Positions 10,620 through 24,291 of a stretch of DNA of 64,000 nt are shown here, in pieces. The notes under the pieces are model-generated. The model searched no databases and was not told the DNA's origin. It worked only from the letters and a program-made list of their open reading frames with translations. Position numbers and translations under genes: made by a program. Source of the stretch: Temnothorax longispinosus (Eukaryota; Arthropoda; Insecta; Hymenoptera; Formicidae); the NCBI RefSeq assembly GCF_030848805.1, contig NC_092362.1, positions 23,545,308 to 23,609,307 on the forward strand. Reading direction: 5' to 3'. Each line of letters begins with the position of its first letter. Positions within the stretch are counted from its first letter, which is position 1.

Positions 10620-11400
10620 ACGCTTTCCTCCGCAAAAGCGAGCCCCGGTCCCGGTGAAATGTGTCCGCAACTTCGTGCTTCCCGTACTTCGACGCGCCGC
10701 AAATGTGTCCGTCTCGGAGAAAATAATCGCGAGAGACGCGTTCAGCTAGAAACGCCACTTACGCCCTTTCGGGCCGAGCGAAAGGGACGTACGTCCGCCC
10801 GGTGACTTGACGTGGCTTCTGAAAAGGACGTGCAATATTGAGAGGAATTAACGATTCCGCGGGCGTCCGTTTTTGGTCGACGGTCCGACGAACGTTTCAC
10901 GTGCCGGCTTGGCTGCGGAAAAGAGAAAAGGGGGCGGAATTGCCTGGGCGACGCGGCGCGGCGGCGGCGGCGGCGGCGGCGGCTGTGGTGGTGCGGGCAG
11001 GTTTCCTGGGACGATTGACTAGCCATGGCGGATATTTGGAGAATGGCTAGGAACCAGGCGGACGGAATGTCTCTGGTCTCAATCGTTAACGGGCTGTGTA
11101 CATTATAGATGGCCCCGTGATTGGTTCGTCAGCCTCTCAAAAACTCGAACTCATCGCCGTCGATCTCCTCCGCCTTCTCTCTCCGCGCTCTCTCCCTCTC
11201 TCGCTCGCTCTCTTTCTCTCTCTTTCGTTCCTCCACCGAAGCTCTCAATGCCGGAGTTTCCGGAGTTACCTGGTCGCCGCCACTCGTTTCGAAGGTTTAT
11301 TTTAGTGCAGCGACGCGGCCGAACGGATCACGATGACGACCCTGGACGGACTTCTATCGGAGCTGATTCTCTCCGACTGACAATGTAGAAGCGCCCTTCC
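10620..11400. promoter_or_regulatory. CpG-rich island, possible internal promoter
   Basis: A compact, very CpG-rich block with a (CGG)n run near 10960-10984 and a CT-rich GAGA-type tract at about 11165-11225. It also has GCCATGGCGG-type motifs (the core of the YY1/Pho site is ATGGCGG) at 11022-11031. The block contains the 11026-10763 candidate exon. This combination is typical of insect promoters, but no TATA box or initiator is evident, and direction is inferred only from the minus-strand donor at 10762-10757. Confidence 0.4.
10763..11026 (-). CDS. FoxP: Candidate alternative FoxP first coding exon
   Basis: An open frame from an ATG in strong context (GCCATGGCT, 11026) runs 88 codons to a consensus donor, GGC/GTAAGTGGC (exon edge 10763), in phase 0. 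It is therefore compatible with direct splicing to the FoxP acceptor at 4396. The peptide starts MASQSSQETCPHHHS, has an Arg8 run from the (CCG)n repeat, and ends RADVRPFRSARKG. It is basic and low-complexity, with no known domain. The GC-rich setting means an open frame is not strong evidence by itself; the exon could equally be a 5' UTR exon. The chance of phase agreement is one in three. Confidence 0.35.
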
Positions 11401-12369
11401 ATTGGTATCAATTAGTACGATTCGCTAACCTTCGTTCGCCAGGAATCCGCGGTTCTGTCCGTTCTCTTGCAGAGTTTGTTCATCGTCTGACGGTGTCTCG
11501 GTCGTTACAAAAATTCTCGATTGAATTATCGTCATCGTTTGCGATCGCCGAATTGCATGCGTCAAAGTTTTTTCATAGTATTACGATAAATGTTAACAAT
11601 TAGCCGTGATCTTATTTGAATATTGTTAGAACGGTGGAAGAAAGGATTCCTTAAAAACGCTTTTTTTAAGATGGCTTGCAATAATTAATGATAATGATAT
11701 TTCTATAATGTTAATTACGTAACGCGTGTAATTATGCCTGTCTGAAAAAAAATATTTTATCGAAGATAAATATCAGAGACATAGTTTACAGCCATTTCAT
11801 AGCCTGTGTCCCAACATATTCTCTACTTCTGGACAATTAATGGTGCAAATAATCGTCGCGTCGGCTATCCGCAGGAAAATATTTACGCGAGAATTAAATA
11901 TGTTTACGTTACTCTTGACGTATTTTATAAATGAGGAAGGCCTTGTGTGTGAAAAAGAGTGGCCTTTCGGCGCTCTCGGAATAACGTGACGGTCGCGGCG
12001 CGCGGCGGCGGCGAAGGAAGAAACAAAGATCGCCTGGCATTATGCAAGGTAAACGTTGCCCCGCGCGCGGTATGCTCTCCCGTAGGTATCCGCTGTCTCT
12101 GTGTGTACAGGAATTAACGCATAGAGGTGTGGGACTGTCGCAGCTGGATAGGCGAGATACAGGAGATCGCAGGCTGTCCAGAGAGATGGAATCCGAAGCG
12201 AGACGAAGGGAGCGAGAAAGTGTGCGCGAGAGCGTGTGCGAGAGCCCCGCGAAAGCGTAGAGGGTCGACATCGGCGGCGGAGGGTGAGAAACGAGAACGG
12301 ATGAACAGAGAAACCGGAACAGAGGGTGCATCGGAGAGAGTAATTTCGACATTCTGCGGGTTTGCTTAC
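11401..12369. other. Non-coding DNA
   Basis: AT-rich from 11500 to 11900, then CpG-rich from 11960 to 12369. Overlapping open frames occur on both strands in the latter part (up to 147 codons) and have no recognisable motif. Confidence 0.45.
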
Positions 12370-12550
12370 ATCCATCGGTTCAGCGATTTCCACGTACGCG
12401 CATCGCGAAATGTGCAACGTCGTACGTGTCGCCGCAATGGCAATCTCCAATTTCTTCTCTCGTTTCGGCGGAATATGTGCTTCCGGCCGGATACACCGCG
12501 GTGGAGGCGATAAAGAAAGAATATACGAAGCCCTTCCACATCTTGCCGCA
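12370..12550 (-). other. Possible FoxP 5' exon ending in ATGGAT/GTAAGC
   Basis: A good donor (GTAAGCAAAC) lies immediately left of 12370 on the minus strand. The last two exon codons are ATG GAT in a fair context (ACCGATGG), phase 0, which would give MD/ATSLFAALK if joined to 4396. All three minus-strand frames are open for more than 100 bases upstream. The exon start is unknown and the right boundary given is nominal. Confidence 0.22.
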
Positions 12551-15500
12551 TTTTGTTTGCTTATATTTAAGTCATTTATCGAGCTTTTTTCGGCAAAATA
12601 TTATAAAGAGGTTCATCCGTAATTTAATATTTATTAAATATTTTTATAATTACTTCTCTTCAACTGGTTTCTTCCTAAAGACGTGCTTTATTTTCAATTG
12701 TTTATAACTGTTTAACCATTTCATATATTATCGTTAAACTCATAATAAGAAAAGTAGAAATAAGATAATTAAAAAATGGGAAGTTTATAATTCATGCAAA
12801 TAAAAATAAGGAAATGGGAGAAAATTTTCGATTAGCCAAGTCAGAATGTTGTTTATATATACATGAAACGGTTTGTTGTTCTATCGAAACATTGTTTAAA
12901 GTTTCTCTTTCCAGGAAACAGGAAACTAGATGGATCCTTAGGCAATGGCCAGGTAATCTCTTCGCGCCGGAGGAGGTTGTGTTTTACTTTCATTCCGATT
13001 AATAATTCAGTATCAATTAGTGGCCGTTTGAATTATGAAGAGACCTTTCTTCGCTCCTGACTTTCCGGCTGGCGGATCTCGTGGCTTCCTTGCCAAAGGA
13101 ACGAAGCAAAAAACACGCGGGGTCGACGGGGATACCTACGCCCGGATCTCGCGCGCGGCGTATTGCGCCCGTCCCGTTTTTTATTAAATTAAGTCAATTG
13201 CCGTAATAAGCACGCCAGCATATCTAAAACGTATGCTTTTTACTTGATTAAGAGGAAATTATTCGAAATGTTTAAAGGGTGTCAAAAACTTACGGTGCTC
13301 TTTCAGCACCTTTTTCTTCAAGATTTTCCAACCGCGGACGTGACATCAAATGTAATAAGTTTATGTAAATTTCACGAGTACATTTACGTAATAAACGCAA
13401 TAATAAAATCAAACTGCATGTCGAAAGGGATTTATATTTGGTAAAACCTGCAATAACGCGCGCTTCATGTTTTAAATACTCTTCCACGTCCATTTTCCGA
13501 AAAAGGTAGCTCAAACACCGCCACGAAGAAACAACAGTTTCAGACTCCCGTTGTAGTTGTACAAACACCGTTAGACTTCTCCGTTACATCGAACGCGATA
13601 TTGTAATATCGAGCAGCGGCAAACACGACTTCTATTAATTCCATTTTCGCAAAGATACAGTAGATTAACGAAGGATGGACGAGGGGGGTGGAAAACGAAT
13701 AAGGGAGGAAGAAGGAGGTACACAGATAGAGAGAGAGAGCGAAGAGGCCGCTGAAAGAACATGGTGGACCGGAGAGGCCGCTAGAAGCCCTCGCTGATGC
13801 AGTGGAGAAAAGGAAAGGCTGACGAAGGCAAAACCGCCCCTGAAAAGTCTCAGGGGTGGAAAAGACTGGGACGATGGTTACCGCCAAGTGGATGTAATTT
13901 TTCCGTTGTTTGATTTTCATTAACGACTTGTGGCCAACGCGAACTGGCAACAACGTGGCTCGAAGGGGAGGTCCAAGAAACGGGAAATTATGCTCCACCA
14001 AACAGATGTATCCTTTATTTCATTTTCTTCGGCGAATGTAGTCGGGGAAGTTTATTCCCGCCCAGAGGCGGCTATGCGCTAATGGCGAAAGTCAGCGGGA
14101 AACAAAATATCTCGCGTTTTATCGCACGGGCATTATCGTCCAACTGCTATCTTGTAAAATATCTTGAAATAAGGTCAACGAGAGAAAGCTGCGGAACGAG
14201 ATATATTCAATATTGGAGAAAACGGCACAAATAATAAAACAAAAAATCAGTTTGACAACTTTTAGTTTGGACAGTTTCTTCGAATGTGATCCAATCAAGA
14301 GAAACTTCAGGTAGATAGATAGAGAGATAAATAAATATAATTTTTTATATATATTTAGGGATTGTTAATTTAGATATTCTTTTACATGACGTACCTATCA
14401 TGAAAATGTGATACATTACGTAGGTAACTTATCCATTTAATAAAAGCTTAATATAAATTTAGATATAACTTATTAGTTAATTAAATATTAGTAACGTTAA
14501 TATTATTCAATTTGTACATCTTATTATATTTGCACTACGATAAATATTAACGTATAAGACATACGTTATATGCACGATAAAAATATCAAGAGAATGTTAA
14601 TTGCAAGTAAAGAGTTAATTACACTCTTCTGTAATTTAGCAAAAAGAATTCTTTTTTACAATCTAAATAGAGAACATGTGTCTTCTGCATGTATCAGAAA
14701 AGTAGGAAGCATCCAACATAAGGATACGTGGAAAACGGGAGAAGCGGCTGTCTCTCTCTCTCTGTCGAGAAAGAGCAGCCTCCACGTGATTTTCCCAAAA
14801 AGGTGGCACGGACGCGATAAAAAAAAGGCGCGGTGAATAATGGAAAGTGGCGAATTCCTTTTCTGGTAGTCGCGGGGCAGACGAGCTCCATTAAAGGTCT
14901 CTAAATCCCCGACGTATCCCGCCCCCTCGCGCTACGCGATTCACTCATCCCTGCGACCCCCCTCCCCCTCCCCCACCCCCTCCCCCCGAGCCCTCTCTCG
15001 CAACCCCGCCGCGTACATGGACGGATCATGACCCAGCATACGGGCGTTCGCTTTTGCTCGTAGACGCATATTTATTCGCAGTCCATTTTGGTTTGTTTGC
15101 ACAAACGAGAGAGTCCGTCAGGCCGACGACGGACCTCCGACCGCCGCCGTCGCCTGGTCGCTCCACTTTTCCGGGCACTTCGCTTTTGCATTCCTACGCG
15201 CCCCCGCCGCTTCCGCGGGTAAAAAACACAGGGGAGGCCGGCCGCCAATGTCCTTGGCGTACTTTCACGATCGCTTTATTGTGAAATCGCGCGACGCTTC
15301 TTCACGGCAATGTTTGAGACGCCTTCTCTATAATGATCGTATATGATCTTTATTTTATGGTTCAAAACTAAATTTAGTAATTTTATTTGCGGCACAAAAT
15401 ATATTTTCTATTTAAATTTAAAAAATTGTATATTGAATAATAGTATAATACATGTTGATTACTTGTACTTATTAAGTCTTGTGACTGATATTACCTATTC

Positions 15501-18500
15501 AAATTATATGTCGATCTAATAATAATTTTTACCGACATTATTATTATACAAAAACAAAAATTTATAATTTTGATTAGATTGTGAAAAAAATATCTAAAAG
15601 TGTATAATCACGCTAGCAAAATTCAATCAATAAAATTCTTCTCCCATAATTTCACGTAAAATACATTTTTCTGCTCCTGGAAGGAGCATATCTCAATGAT
15701 AAACGATAGCGACGCAAAAAGGAAGCGCGATTAAGAGGAACATGGTATAACGCAAAGGGTTGGGAGTGTTCGAATGGCGTCAAACCGTTTTGAATTTCAA
15801 GCCCGACGCGGTTGGAATATCGGATGAGATTGTGGTTAAAAATTGTACGGTATTACTTAAGCCTCGTCTCGCCGAACTCGAGGAGTTCCTTGATGATACA
15901 ATTAAGTCGGGCAACAGCGGATTTTCTGACTCGGAAAATTATCCAATATTTTTCACGCGCCGCGCAAGGGGTACGTCACCGGCGCGGTCGAGGGACGAGC
16001 AAAGGGTGAGAAAAATGCCAGGTTGTTCCGAGCTCAGGAATTAGAAGCGAAAGGGGGTGCGAGAATATTGAGAGGAGTAAGGCGCCTTTAGATAGGACGA
16101 AAGGGAGGTAGCTCTCTTCTAATGAAAAGTGGACCTGCTAAGATGTTTCTCGACAAGAATAAAGGGTGCTTGCAACACCTAGCTTAAATAAAATCGCCCT
16201 TTCTTGACATCATCGCGATATGCAGGTGATAAAAAGATCTAAGTATTTACGCGAGAGTTACAGTGTCTCTAAATGTAACGTTCAACTATAGCGCGTCAAG
16301 TTCCGTAGACGTATGTACAGCATATCGCTGTCCTTTATTATTCTGTTTGTGAAATATTATGTACTGCCACAAAGATGCAGTCTATAGTACGCGGACAGTC
16401 GTGTACGCGCCTTGGATAATTATTTATATAATACAATATTAAATATTATCGATTCGTAGTTCATACACATGCATGCATTTTAGAGTAGACTTTATTTTAA
16501 GTATATACATGTGAGGTATGAAGTAATTCAATTTACTTATTTAAGAGCTTCTTCCAAATCAGAAATAATTAATTTAAAACTTGAAAATTGCAATGTAATG
16601 CGTTTTGCTCGCTTATCTGCTTCATTTTTAATAAATAACACAAAAATAAAACGTAAGTTTCAGTTATCAAAATCTCTGACTAGTATATATGTTTTCCGAT
16701 CACAATACGAAATCAACGTGTTATAACTAGATTACAGTCGAAGTAATTTAAATCATGTTACACGTACTTATAATTCTTTTATCTCATAATATTGGAAATT
16801 TTAATACAATACGATTTTGTTCTTTATTTATCAAATTATGTTGCATAAGCAATATGAAAGTTCTCGTCAATTTTTTGATGTTATGTATAACTTTTAGATA
16901 AAACAGAAATTGAATAGAGAAAGAGAGAAAAAAAGAATGCATTATAGAAGGCTAAAACGATTACCGCGTTTAATATTCATTTCGTTCGCTGTCTTGAATA
17001 TTAACGTCGATCTAAAGTACAGAGTGTAGAAAACTGAAGAACGAGCGCGGAAAGACGTACAAAAATAAAATAAACAAAAATATGCATATAAATAAACAAT
17101 TGTCGTCTCTTTTATATATTATTAAGATACAACAAAATTGTTACATTTTGAAAATATATCACGGCCCTCCCTTGTTTAACCAATTCGATTCGGTAAGATG
17201 CAGAAATTATTTGATTTTCACGAGGCGATGGATTAAGTAAAATTAAAATTTCAATCCACGACACATTGCTTTTAGAAAATGAAATCACTCAGGTAGAATA
17301 TTTTCAGAGAATAATTTTAGCTTGAATACTCTTGTCAGTTTGGGGACATATGTGACCAAATAAGCAGACTTACAGCGATCTATGAAAATGATTATTTTCA
17401 GCTGTGAGCTGTCTAAATACGTTCGAAGCTCTTTTGAACACAATTAGCAGACAATTGAAGACTCTGTGTCTTTCAATTCCTGATTCCAGGGATTGCCTCA
17501 GTTGACTAACCGAGAATCGATCTCATGTAGCGACATTAGTAGAACGTCAGATATTCTCCTAAGCGTATTCTAAAGACTCAGCAAGTCGACACTTGACTTA
17601 GTCGAGGACCAGGGAAGCTCGTGAGATTTTTCAAATCACGCGTAAATCACGTTGCTCTAATGGAGAAAGAGGGAGATATGGGCGGCCTCTTCGCCTCTCC
17701 TGTTTTTCGTCGCTAATTCGCCGAGAATTGCGTTACGCCGCGCCGCGGCTCCCGAGAGCCGCATTTGTATTCAGTCGGCGACGTCGTCGGCCCCGGATCG
17801 GGGGTGCGCTCTCGAGATCGCGGCAGATGAGGTGCTTTAAAAAGAGAAAAGGAGTAAACGCGCGCGCGAAACGCGCGACCGCGCGCACGAGGTCGCGGCG
17901 AGGAACGGCGGAGATGAATAAGAAGGAGTGGAAGATGGTGGGCCGTCGCAAGAGCGGGAGATCCCCGCGTATTTCATATGCAGGGGGCTGTTTTGCTTGG
18001 CCTCGGCAATATTATTACCATATTTTTCGCATAATGCGCTCGCATGTATGTCTCTTATTTCACGCGACACCCTCTCTCACGCTACCGCGGCGAGGAGCGG
18101 CGGGGAACGTGATGCATTTTAACGTCTTATCATTCCGTTGTACGTCCCATGTTTCTTTATACACTATTTGCGATGCACCGACGAAAAGTTTATGCGCTAC
18201 GGCAATGCAAGAATTGGAATCAGTCTTTGACCTCGCTTTCGACGTAAGCACTTTAATAAAGATATCCTTGACGCGAAAGTGTTTGTATTCCTTGATATTG
18301 AAATAAAAGATACGCAAAGAATATATCAAAAAATGAAATGCGTTTTAGGTATATTAGAGACAGCTTTCAAAAATTGAAGCATTATTACGTGTTGAATATT
18401 ATCTAAAAAATTGAACACTTATTGAACCCCCATATTAGAAATACGTTGCAAAAATATAATCTACGTGTTACTAGAATGTTTTCATCGCAAGAAATTGACG

Positions 18501-19416
18501 TATTAATACAGAAATATCTTTACCGATAGATCAAGATTTTTCTGCGGAAAATCGGAATTTAAAATACACGTCGCCCTATGAGAAATTTTAATGCTCCTTT
18601 CCATACATAATATATCCGCTCTACGACACGAAAAAAAAAGTGAAATCGCAGAGTCATTTTCCGAACATTTACCAAGGCACTTCGGGCAATACTTCATCCC
18701 CCCCCTTCCCCCGAAAACGGAAGGGATAAAATTTTAGAGTCGCGGAGCCACGAATGATGGGAAAGAGCGCGGGGATGACGCGTCGGAATCGTCGGAGCGC
18801 TTTTCAATACAAGCACGCGGATGATGAAAGTGAAGGAAACGGTACAGCCGGCGGAGAGACGAAACTACTCGCATCCCTCCCCCTTGTTCCACTTCGCGTG
18901 CACGGTCCGCGGAATCTATTCGTGTGTAGATTCCGGAAAATTATGGCCGATAAAGAAACAAATTTCGAATTCCGTCGAAACGGCGCGTTATAAACATTAT
19001 TCCGCTTGTAGCGGGATTCTCACCGCCACAACCCTCTCACATTCTGTTTTCTCGAGCACCCTCGAATGTTTCGAGCGGCATCATCCCTTTAACTTGAATA
19101 TGATTTTCGAGTGCTCCTGCGTGTGCGATAAACAACGTCGCGGATACGGCGAACGATCGCAGCGGCGTCAACGAGGTTCGATCGGTTAGTAATTTATTAT
19201 AATCCCGAATTTCTTTTTTCCGCCAAAAATATTTTATCACGCGGAAATGTGTTCATTACTTTCGTACCCACGCGTGAAATCGCGGCAAAAGTATAATGTA
19301 ACAAAAATTACAATATAGATTTCAGACGAGTATTTATTTCAAATTGCGCGTAAAATTTAATCATAATTATGGCATACCAAAATTAACACTTGAAACTTTC
19401 ATTTGCGCTCGCTTAC
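12551..19416. other. Long non-coding stretch
   Basis: Mostly AT-rich. GC-richer blocks lie at about 13040-13170, 13680-13860, 14870-15290 (C-rich) and 17650-18130 (CpG-rich). The 192-codon plus-strand frame from 17728 needs a TTG start, is Arg-rich because of CGC/CGG content, and turns AT-rich half way, so I treat it as chance. A good minus-strand donor at 13290 has no coding frame compatible with FoxP. No repeats with defined ends found. Confidence 0.5.
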
Positions 19417-19479
19417 CTACGTGTCCGAAAAAGTAGAAAGTTTTCGAAACGGTTTGAAAATTCTCGAGGACAAGCTCAC
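19417..19479 (-). other. Recursive-splice (ratchet) site / 63-base untranslated exon candidate
   Basis: On the FoxP strand a pyrimidine-rich tract ending TTTCTTTGTTTCCAG is followed at once by GTGAGC, so the same junction is both an excellent 3' splice site and an excellent 5' splice site. Sixty-three bases later there is a second donor, TAG/GTAAGCGAG, beside 19417. This arrangement is that of a recursive-splice exon in a long intron. Alternatively it is an ordinary 5' UTR exon. One frame is open but matches nothing; another ends in the terminal TAG. Location 15 kb upstream of the FoxP N-terminal exon fits. Confidence 0.5.
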
Positions 19480-21048
19480 CTGGAAACAAAGAAACCTCAC
19501 GTTACATATGATATATTTAATTATACGTTAAATTAATTTCTAATATTAAATCCAGTTTATTTCTACGTAATTAAAAAACAAGAAATTTCGTATAACGTAA
19601 CTCGATTTAACGAAACTCGATAAAATTTTGAAGAAATAAAATTGTAATACTGACATATATCAATTATTAATTCAAGTTATCGCGATAAACAAATGTTTAT
19701 CCAAAAAATATCCATTTGCTTACAGAAATCAATAAAGATTTCCCAACTCAAACAAACAGAGTTCGTTCACACGAGAGCTCTATCGAAACGTCTATATTGC
19801 GCAAAAGTACAACCATATGTTTCGAGTTATTTAGCAGGGCGCGTTATGTGTTCACACACGTTATCGTAGTCTTCTCTAGATAAACAATTGCGTAATGCAG
19901 AAAGAACGAGAAGGAGAGAGATATTAAATAATAGTGAAACTGCGAGTTACATAATTTGAAGAATGCCGTTCAAGGTAAACACGTATATTAATATCTATCA
20001 AACATTCAACTCCGTTATCTTGATCTTTCATGACAATATTGAATTCTTATTTCTTTAAATGCGATTTTATTTGCATGGATTAATTCCAAATTTTAATAAC
20101 CTGTCTATTAGAAATCTTCATTATGCAAAGTATATGGATATACGAATTTTAGAACGGTACATTCGGCCCTTCTTGAATATAAAGAGAGAGAGTTGGTAGT
20201 AAAATTATAAAATTTAATTTTGCTCTTGGTCAACAATTACATTTATTATTATGTTAAATTGTTTTCAAAATTAGAACATAATTGTAACGTTTAATTTAAT
20301 TGTTTCAACACGCGAACATGTATTATGCACGAAAATTACAAGAAACATCGAGAAAAATCGAGCTTTTAATCACAGTTTCTGAAGTACCTGAAGTTTTTGA
20401 AATTTCTTGAAGTTTCCCCGCTTAAAGTACGTATACACGTCTCACTCATTTACAATCGATATTTGACTCCACGACCGGATACTTTATCACCGTGGCAGAG
20501 GTGAGTTAGAGTGGACTTTGTTTCTAACGGGACAGAAAATGATGAAGACACGGAATGGAGGTACCCGAACGACCGTTGGTCCCAACAGGGTGCTTAAGTA
20601 AAAATATTTAGGCCGTTATCGAATCGATCCCACACGTGACCCGAACTACTTAGCGAGTGTCTCGAAGCTTTGTCTCGATAGAACGGCGCACGTTGCGAGG
20701 TATATAAATTCTTAACTCCGTACTTTTTTCTTTCGAAACGCGAATTTATCGTCATAGGACATAGATCATACACCAAGCGCTTGGATAGCTATTTCTTATT
20801 CGATAATTATTATCGAATTTGCGTTAAATTTCCGGTAAAGCAAAGTTCTCTTAAACAAAAGATATTTTATCTATTTAAATAAGAGATACGCAATTTTAGA
20901 ATTACGATATTAGAGTTAGAGCAATAAAAACGATAAATTAAGCACCTTTCCTTTAGATCAAATAGATCTTCAGGAGTCAAGGCAATTGCGACAGGGAGGA
21001 AAGTGAATATACGAAAGTTCCAACACCCCTCCTAAGTCGCTCATAGAT

Positions 21049-21095
21049 TCTATATAAGGGGGCAGTTTATATGCAGCCTACGGATGGGGTCAGCA
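21049..21095 (+). promoter_or_regulatory. Possible TATA-box core promoter, plus strand
   Basis: CTATATAAGGGG at 21050-21061 fits the insect TATA consensus. A TCAGC initiator-like sequence lies at 21090-21094 and an ATG follows at 21085 (GGATGGGG, opening a frame of about 55 codons that starts MGSAWLKIYIFQ). The initiator is somewhat too far downstream for an ideal fit. No known gene follows. It could mark an intronic antisense transcript or be chance. Confidence 0.2.
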
Positions 21096-24000
21096 TGGCT
21101 GAAGATATATATTTTTCAATATAACGTACGCGGGGGACCAGCGCGGCGCGGCGGCTCGGACCATGCGAATCGTTCGACAGAGGATTCGAAGGAGGATTTC
21201 GGGCAGGAGTCGATGTTATTTTTTATCTTTATTAGATTGCCGGATACCCGTTAGTTGAGGTTCAACGTGCTACGGACGAACGTGCATGAATATCAAGTGC
21301 TGGGTAACACGTGGCGCATTTTATCGTCCTACCGACGAGTTAAGTATATCCTTCGACCGTAACGGACTCCTCTCTGTGTCAACCCTTTCCATAACGGACT
21401 AAGAAGCCGTGTTAATTTATAAACAACTCTATAATCCATTGAGACAGACGCAAATACATGCAATCTCTGTGAAAAGTAACCTTGTAGCTTGTAGTTATAA
21501 TTATTAATTTACATCTTACAATTCGAATTTTTAATTACCACAAATCGTGATCTTTCTTTAGAAAGGATCCTTTTCATATGTAATCGTTTTGTTTAATTGC
21601 ACGAATGTGAATTATATAAATTCTTAATTGTGTATACATCGACATAAAAAGAGTAACTTTTCTCACCAACTCTTTTAGATGGATAAGCTGCAATTGCGTT
21701 TGAAATAAGGCGGATGGGCCTGCCGCGCGTTTGAACGATAAGAAAGCGTAGACGGATGTTTGTTTGGTGGGCCGTTAATGTCGCCGTGTGTATTGTTTAC
21801 AGAATAACCGCTCGCCTTCCCCGCCAACGCGCAACGGCGCGGCGCGGTTTGTCGATATTGAGAGAGTCGACGAGCGGCGGTGTCTTCCTTTGAAAAATAC
21901 TCAAGGTAAACTCGTGTGTTGATTGTATGTTCAGCCTGTGAGAGGGCGAGCTCGTGTGTAAAGAGCACCTCTCGGTGGAATTTCCAGGACGTTACATCGC
22001 GGGCTCCTTCCAAAGTACTTTAGTTTCCGTGGGAATCATAATCCCAGTTGTGAACGACTCCGCGAGTTATCGGGGAATTTGCAAACATAAGGGTCGCTTG
22101 GAAATCTCGTCAATCGGAATCTCCGTCGAGGTCTCGAGTAGGTCAAAGTCTACTAGATTTTGTAAAGAAACACGCAAGAGACAAATTTGCTATTGCATAA
22201 ATTTTACGGATAACGTGCAAAAGTAAGATCTTGTATCAGTTCAAATATCAATATCTATGTTAAAATAAATAATTCAAAGAAATATTGTAATATATTTTGT
22301 AAGAAATTTATATAGTTGTAAAGAAATATAAAAGAATAAAGCTCAAGAGTATAAGAGATACAATGAAAGCTATTGGTTAATACATTACACTGTATCTATA
22401 ATATAGTATTCGGCAATATCAGCTAACGTAAGAATTATTGAGGATGCACGATAGAGAAAAATATAATTGCGAAAAATCTTTCAAGCAGCTTAGCCCGTAT
22501 ACTCCCTCGCGTCGCTCAAAATGCGCGTAAACCGTACCGTACCGGCGGACAGTAATTAATGGAGACGTAACGAGTGGGCGTAGCCGGGGACTAATACGCG
22601 AAATAAATCTGCGGTAATAGTAAGTAATTTGGCCAATAAGTCGATAACAAATTGGGTTTGCCAGCGGCAGTACGCGGCTCCCTTAATGGCAGGCAAGTGA
22701 CCGGATCCACCCCCTCGAACACCCACTGCCCTTTCACCCGTTCGTCGACCATGCAGAGCTTACCCCGCGCGCGCGTCGCCTTTCATCCCCTCCTTCACAT
22801 ACTCGAGAAGCACCCTCTCCCCCCCCCTTTCGACGGCGTATTCAATATTTCACGGACTTGTAATATAGGAAAGTTTTGTTTAAGCTATAAAGTCAAAGGG
22901 TGGCCGACGAAGAATGGCCATCTTTTAGTGGACATTGCTATGTCGAAATAACAAGGGACACATCTAAGATAAGAAATCAGAGCCTTAATATAGAAAAAAT
23001 TATAAATAGAAGTATAAGACACGAGATATATAAATCTTCTATTTATTAAAAGCGTAAATAATTGTATAACTTAGATTGATTGAATTATAATTTAAAGAGG
23101 AATTACAATATGACATAGATTTTATCTAATATGTAACTTATTTAAATTTAATGTAAAAGATACATCACTCTACATTGATAACTCATTAATTTTTATAAAC
23201 ACTATCAAAGACTATCATATACTTTTCAGTATGACATATCATATACAATTAGGCTAAAGACATGTCGCGATGTATCGATGTATGCAACGGATTCAAAAAA
23301 TAGCTCCTTCTTTTATTCGAAGACGACGAGGCATAAAGAAAGCCCGTTGGTCAGTCGTAATGAATAATGTCCACATCTGTTCGGGACATCCCATCAGTAA
23401 CTGCAGCCCCTTCGTCCCCCTCCTTCTATACCTCCTCACCTTGGTGCTCACCCTAAAAACCATTTCCACCCCATCGCTGCTTTCTCACCCGATTTCGCTG
23501 CATATCAAATTATGGAGTTCTGAATGGCCGATCGTCGCCTGCTGCTGCTTGTGATATATTTGGATATATTAAATTTTTTTCTACTGGACACCCAACGTAC
23601 ATCTACGTTTACATCGCGGACGAATCAATACAACATTCGGCCCACTATCTTCGTATTTTCTTCGTCATTTTTTCTTCCCTTTCCGATATAAAAACAATAC
23701 AACAATGATATAGGATAACGGATGAAAAGAATATATAGAAATAAATGTTTTGTCTAACTAGTTTTTAACATCTCAAGCAATTTAATAGTATCAATAATTA
23801 AAGAATATTCCTTAAATACAGAAATATTAAAGAAATTTAACTATTTATTAAATTGAATAAATTGTTAAATAAATAATCTTAAATATTCAAATAGTATATA
23901 ATTAGGTATTATTTAAATATATGTTATTCATCTTCCCCTAAAATATTACTAAATTAAAAAAGATTCGAAAAATAAAATTTCTTCTTATACAATTCAGATT

Positions 24001-24271
24001 TAATTTTTTTTATTTTCTTAAAAATTATATTTGTAACTTCTTTCACTTTCATAAAATATCTCGTAACTGTACGAAACATCAGAACGGTATCGGAATTAAC
24101 GGCGAAAAGCGCGGCCGAAAATTTGCAAGAAAAACGTTTATTGGACAATTACGTTTCCCTTCGGCCCACTTATAAACCTCCACCCATAAGGTCGAGAGGC
24201 TTCGTTTGCATAGTCGCCGACACCTTGCGTGTCCATTACGCGGGGGTAGCACAGGCGAGCGGGAGAACGTT

Positions 24272-24291
24272 GGGGGGGGGGGGGGGGGGGG
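24272..24291. repeat. Poly-G tract (20 G)
   Basis: An uninterrupted run of 20 guanines, potentially G-quadruplex forming and prone to sequencing error; length should be treated as approximate. Confidence 0.9.

Noticed and set aside
13290..13568. Minus-strand frame ending at a GTAAGTTT donor
   Set aside because: Open frame ends in phase 2; the phase-0 frame has a stop a few codons before the donor, so it is not a coding FoxP exon; it could at most be untranslated.
17728..18306. 192-codon plus-strand frame
   Set aside because: Requires a TTG start, is Arg-rich from CGC/CGG repeats in its first half and switches composition in mid-frame.
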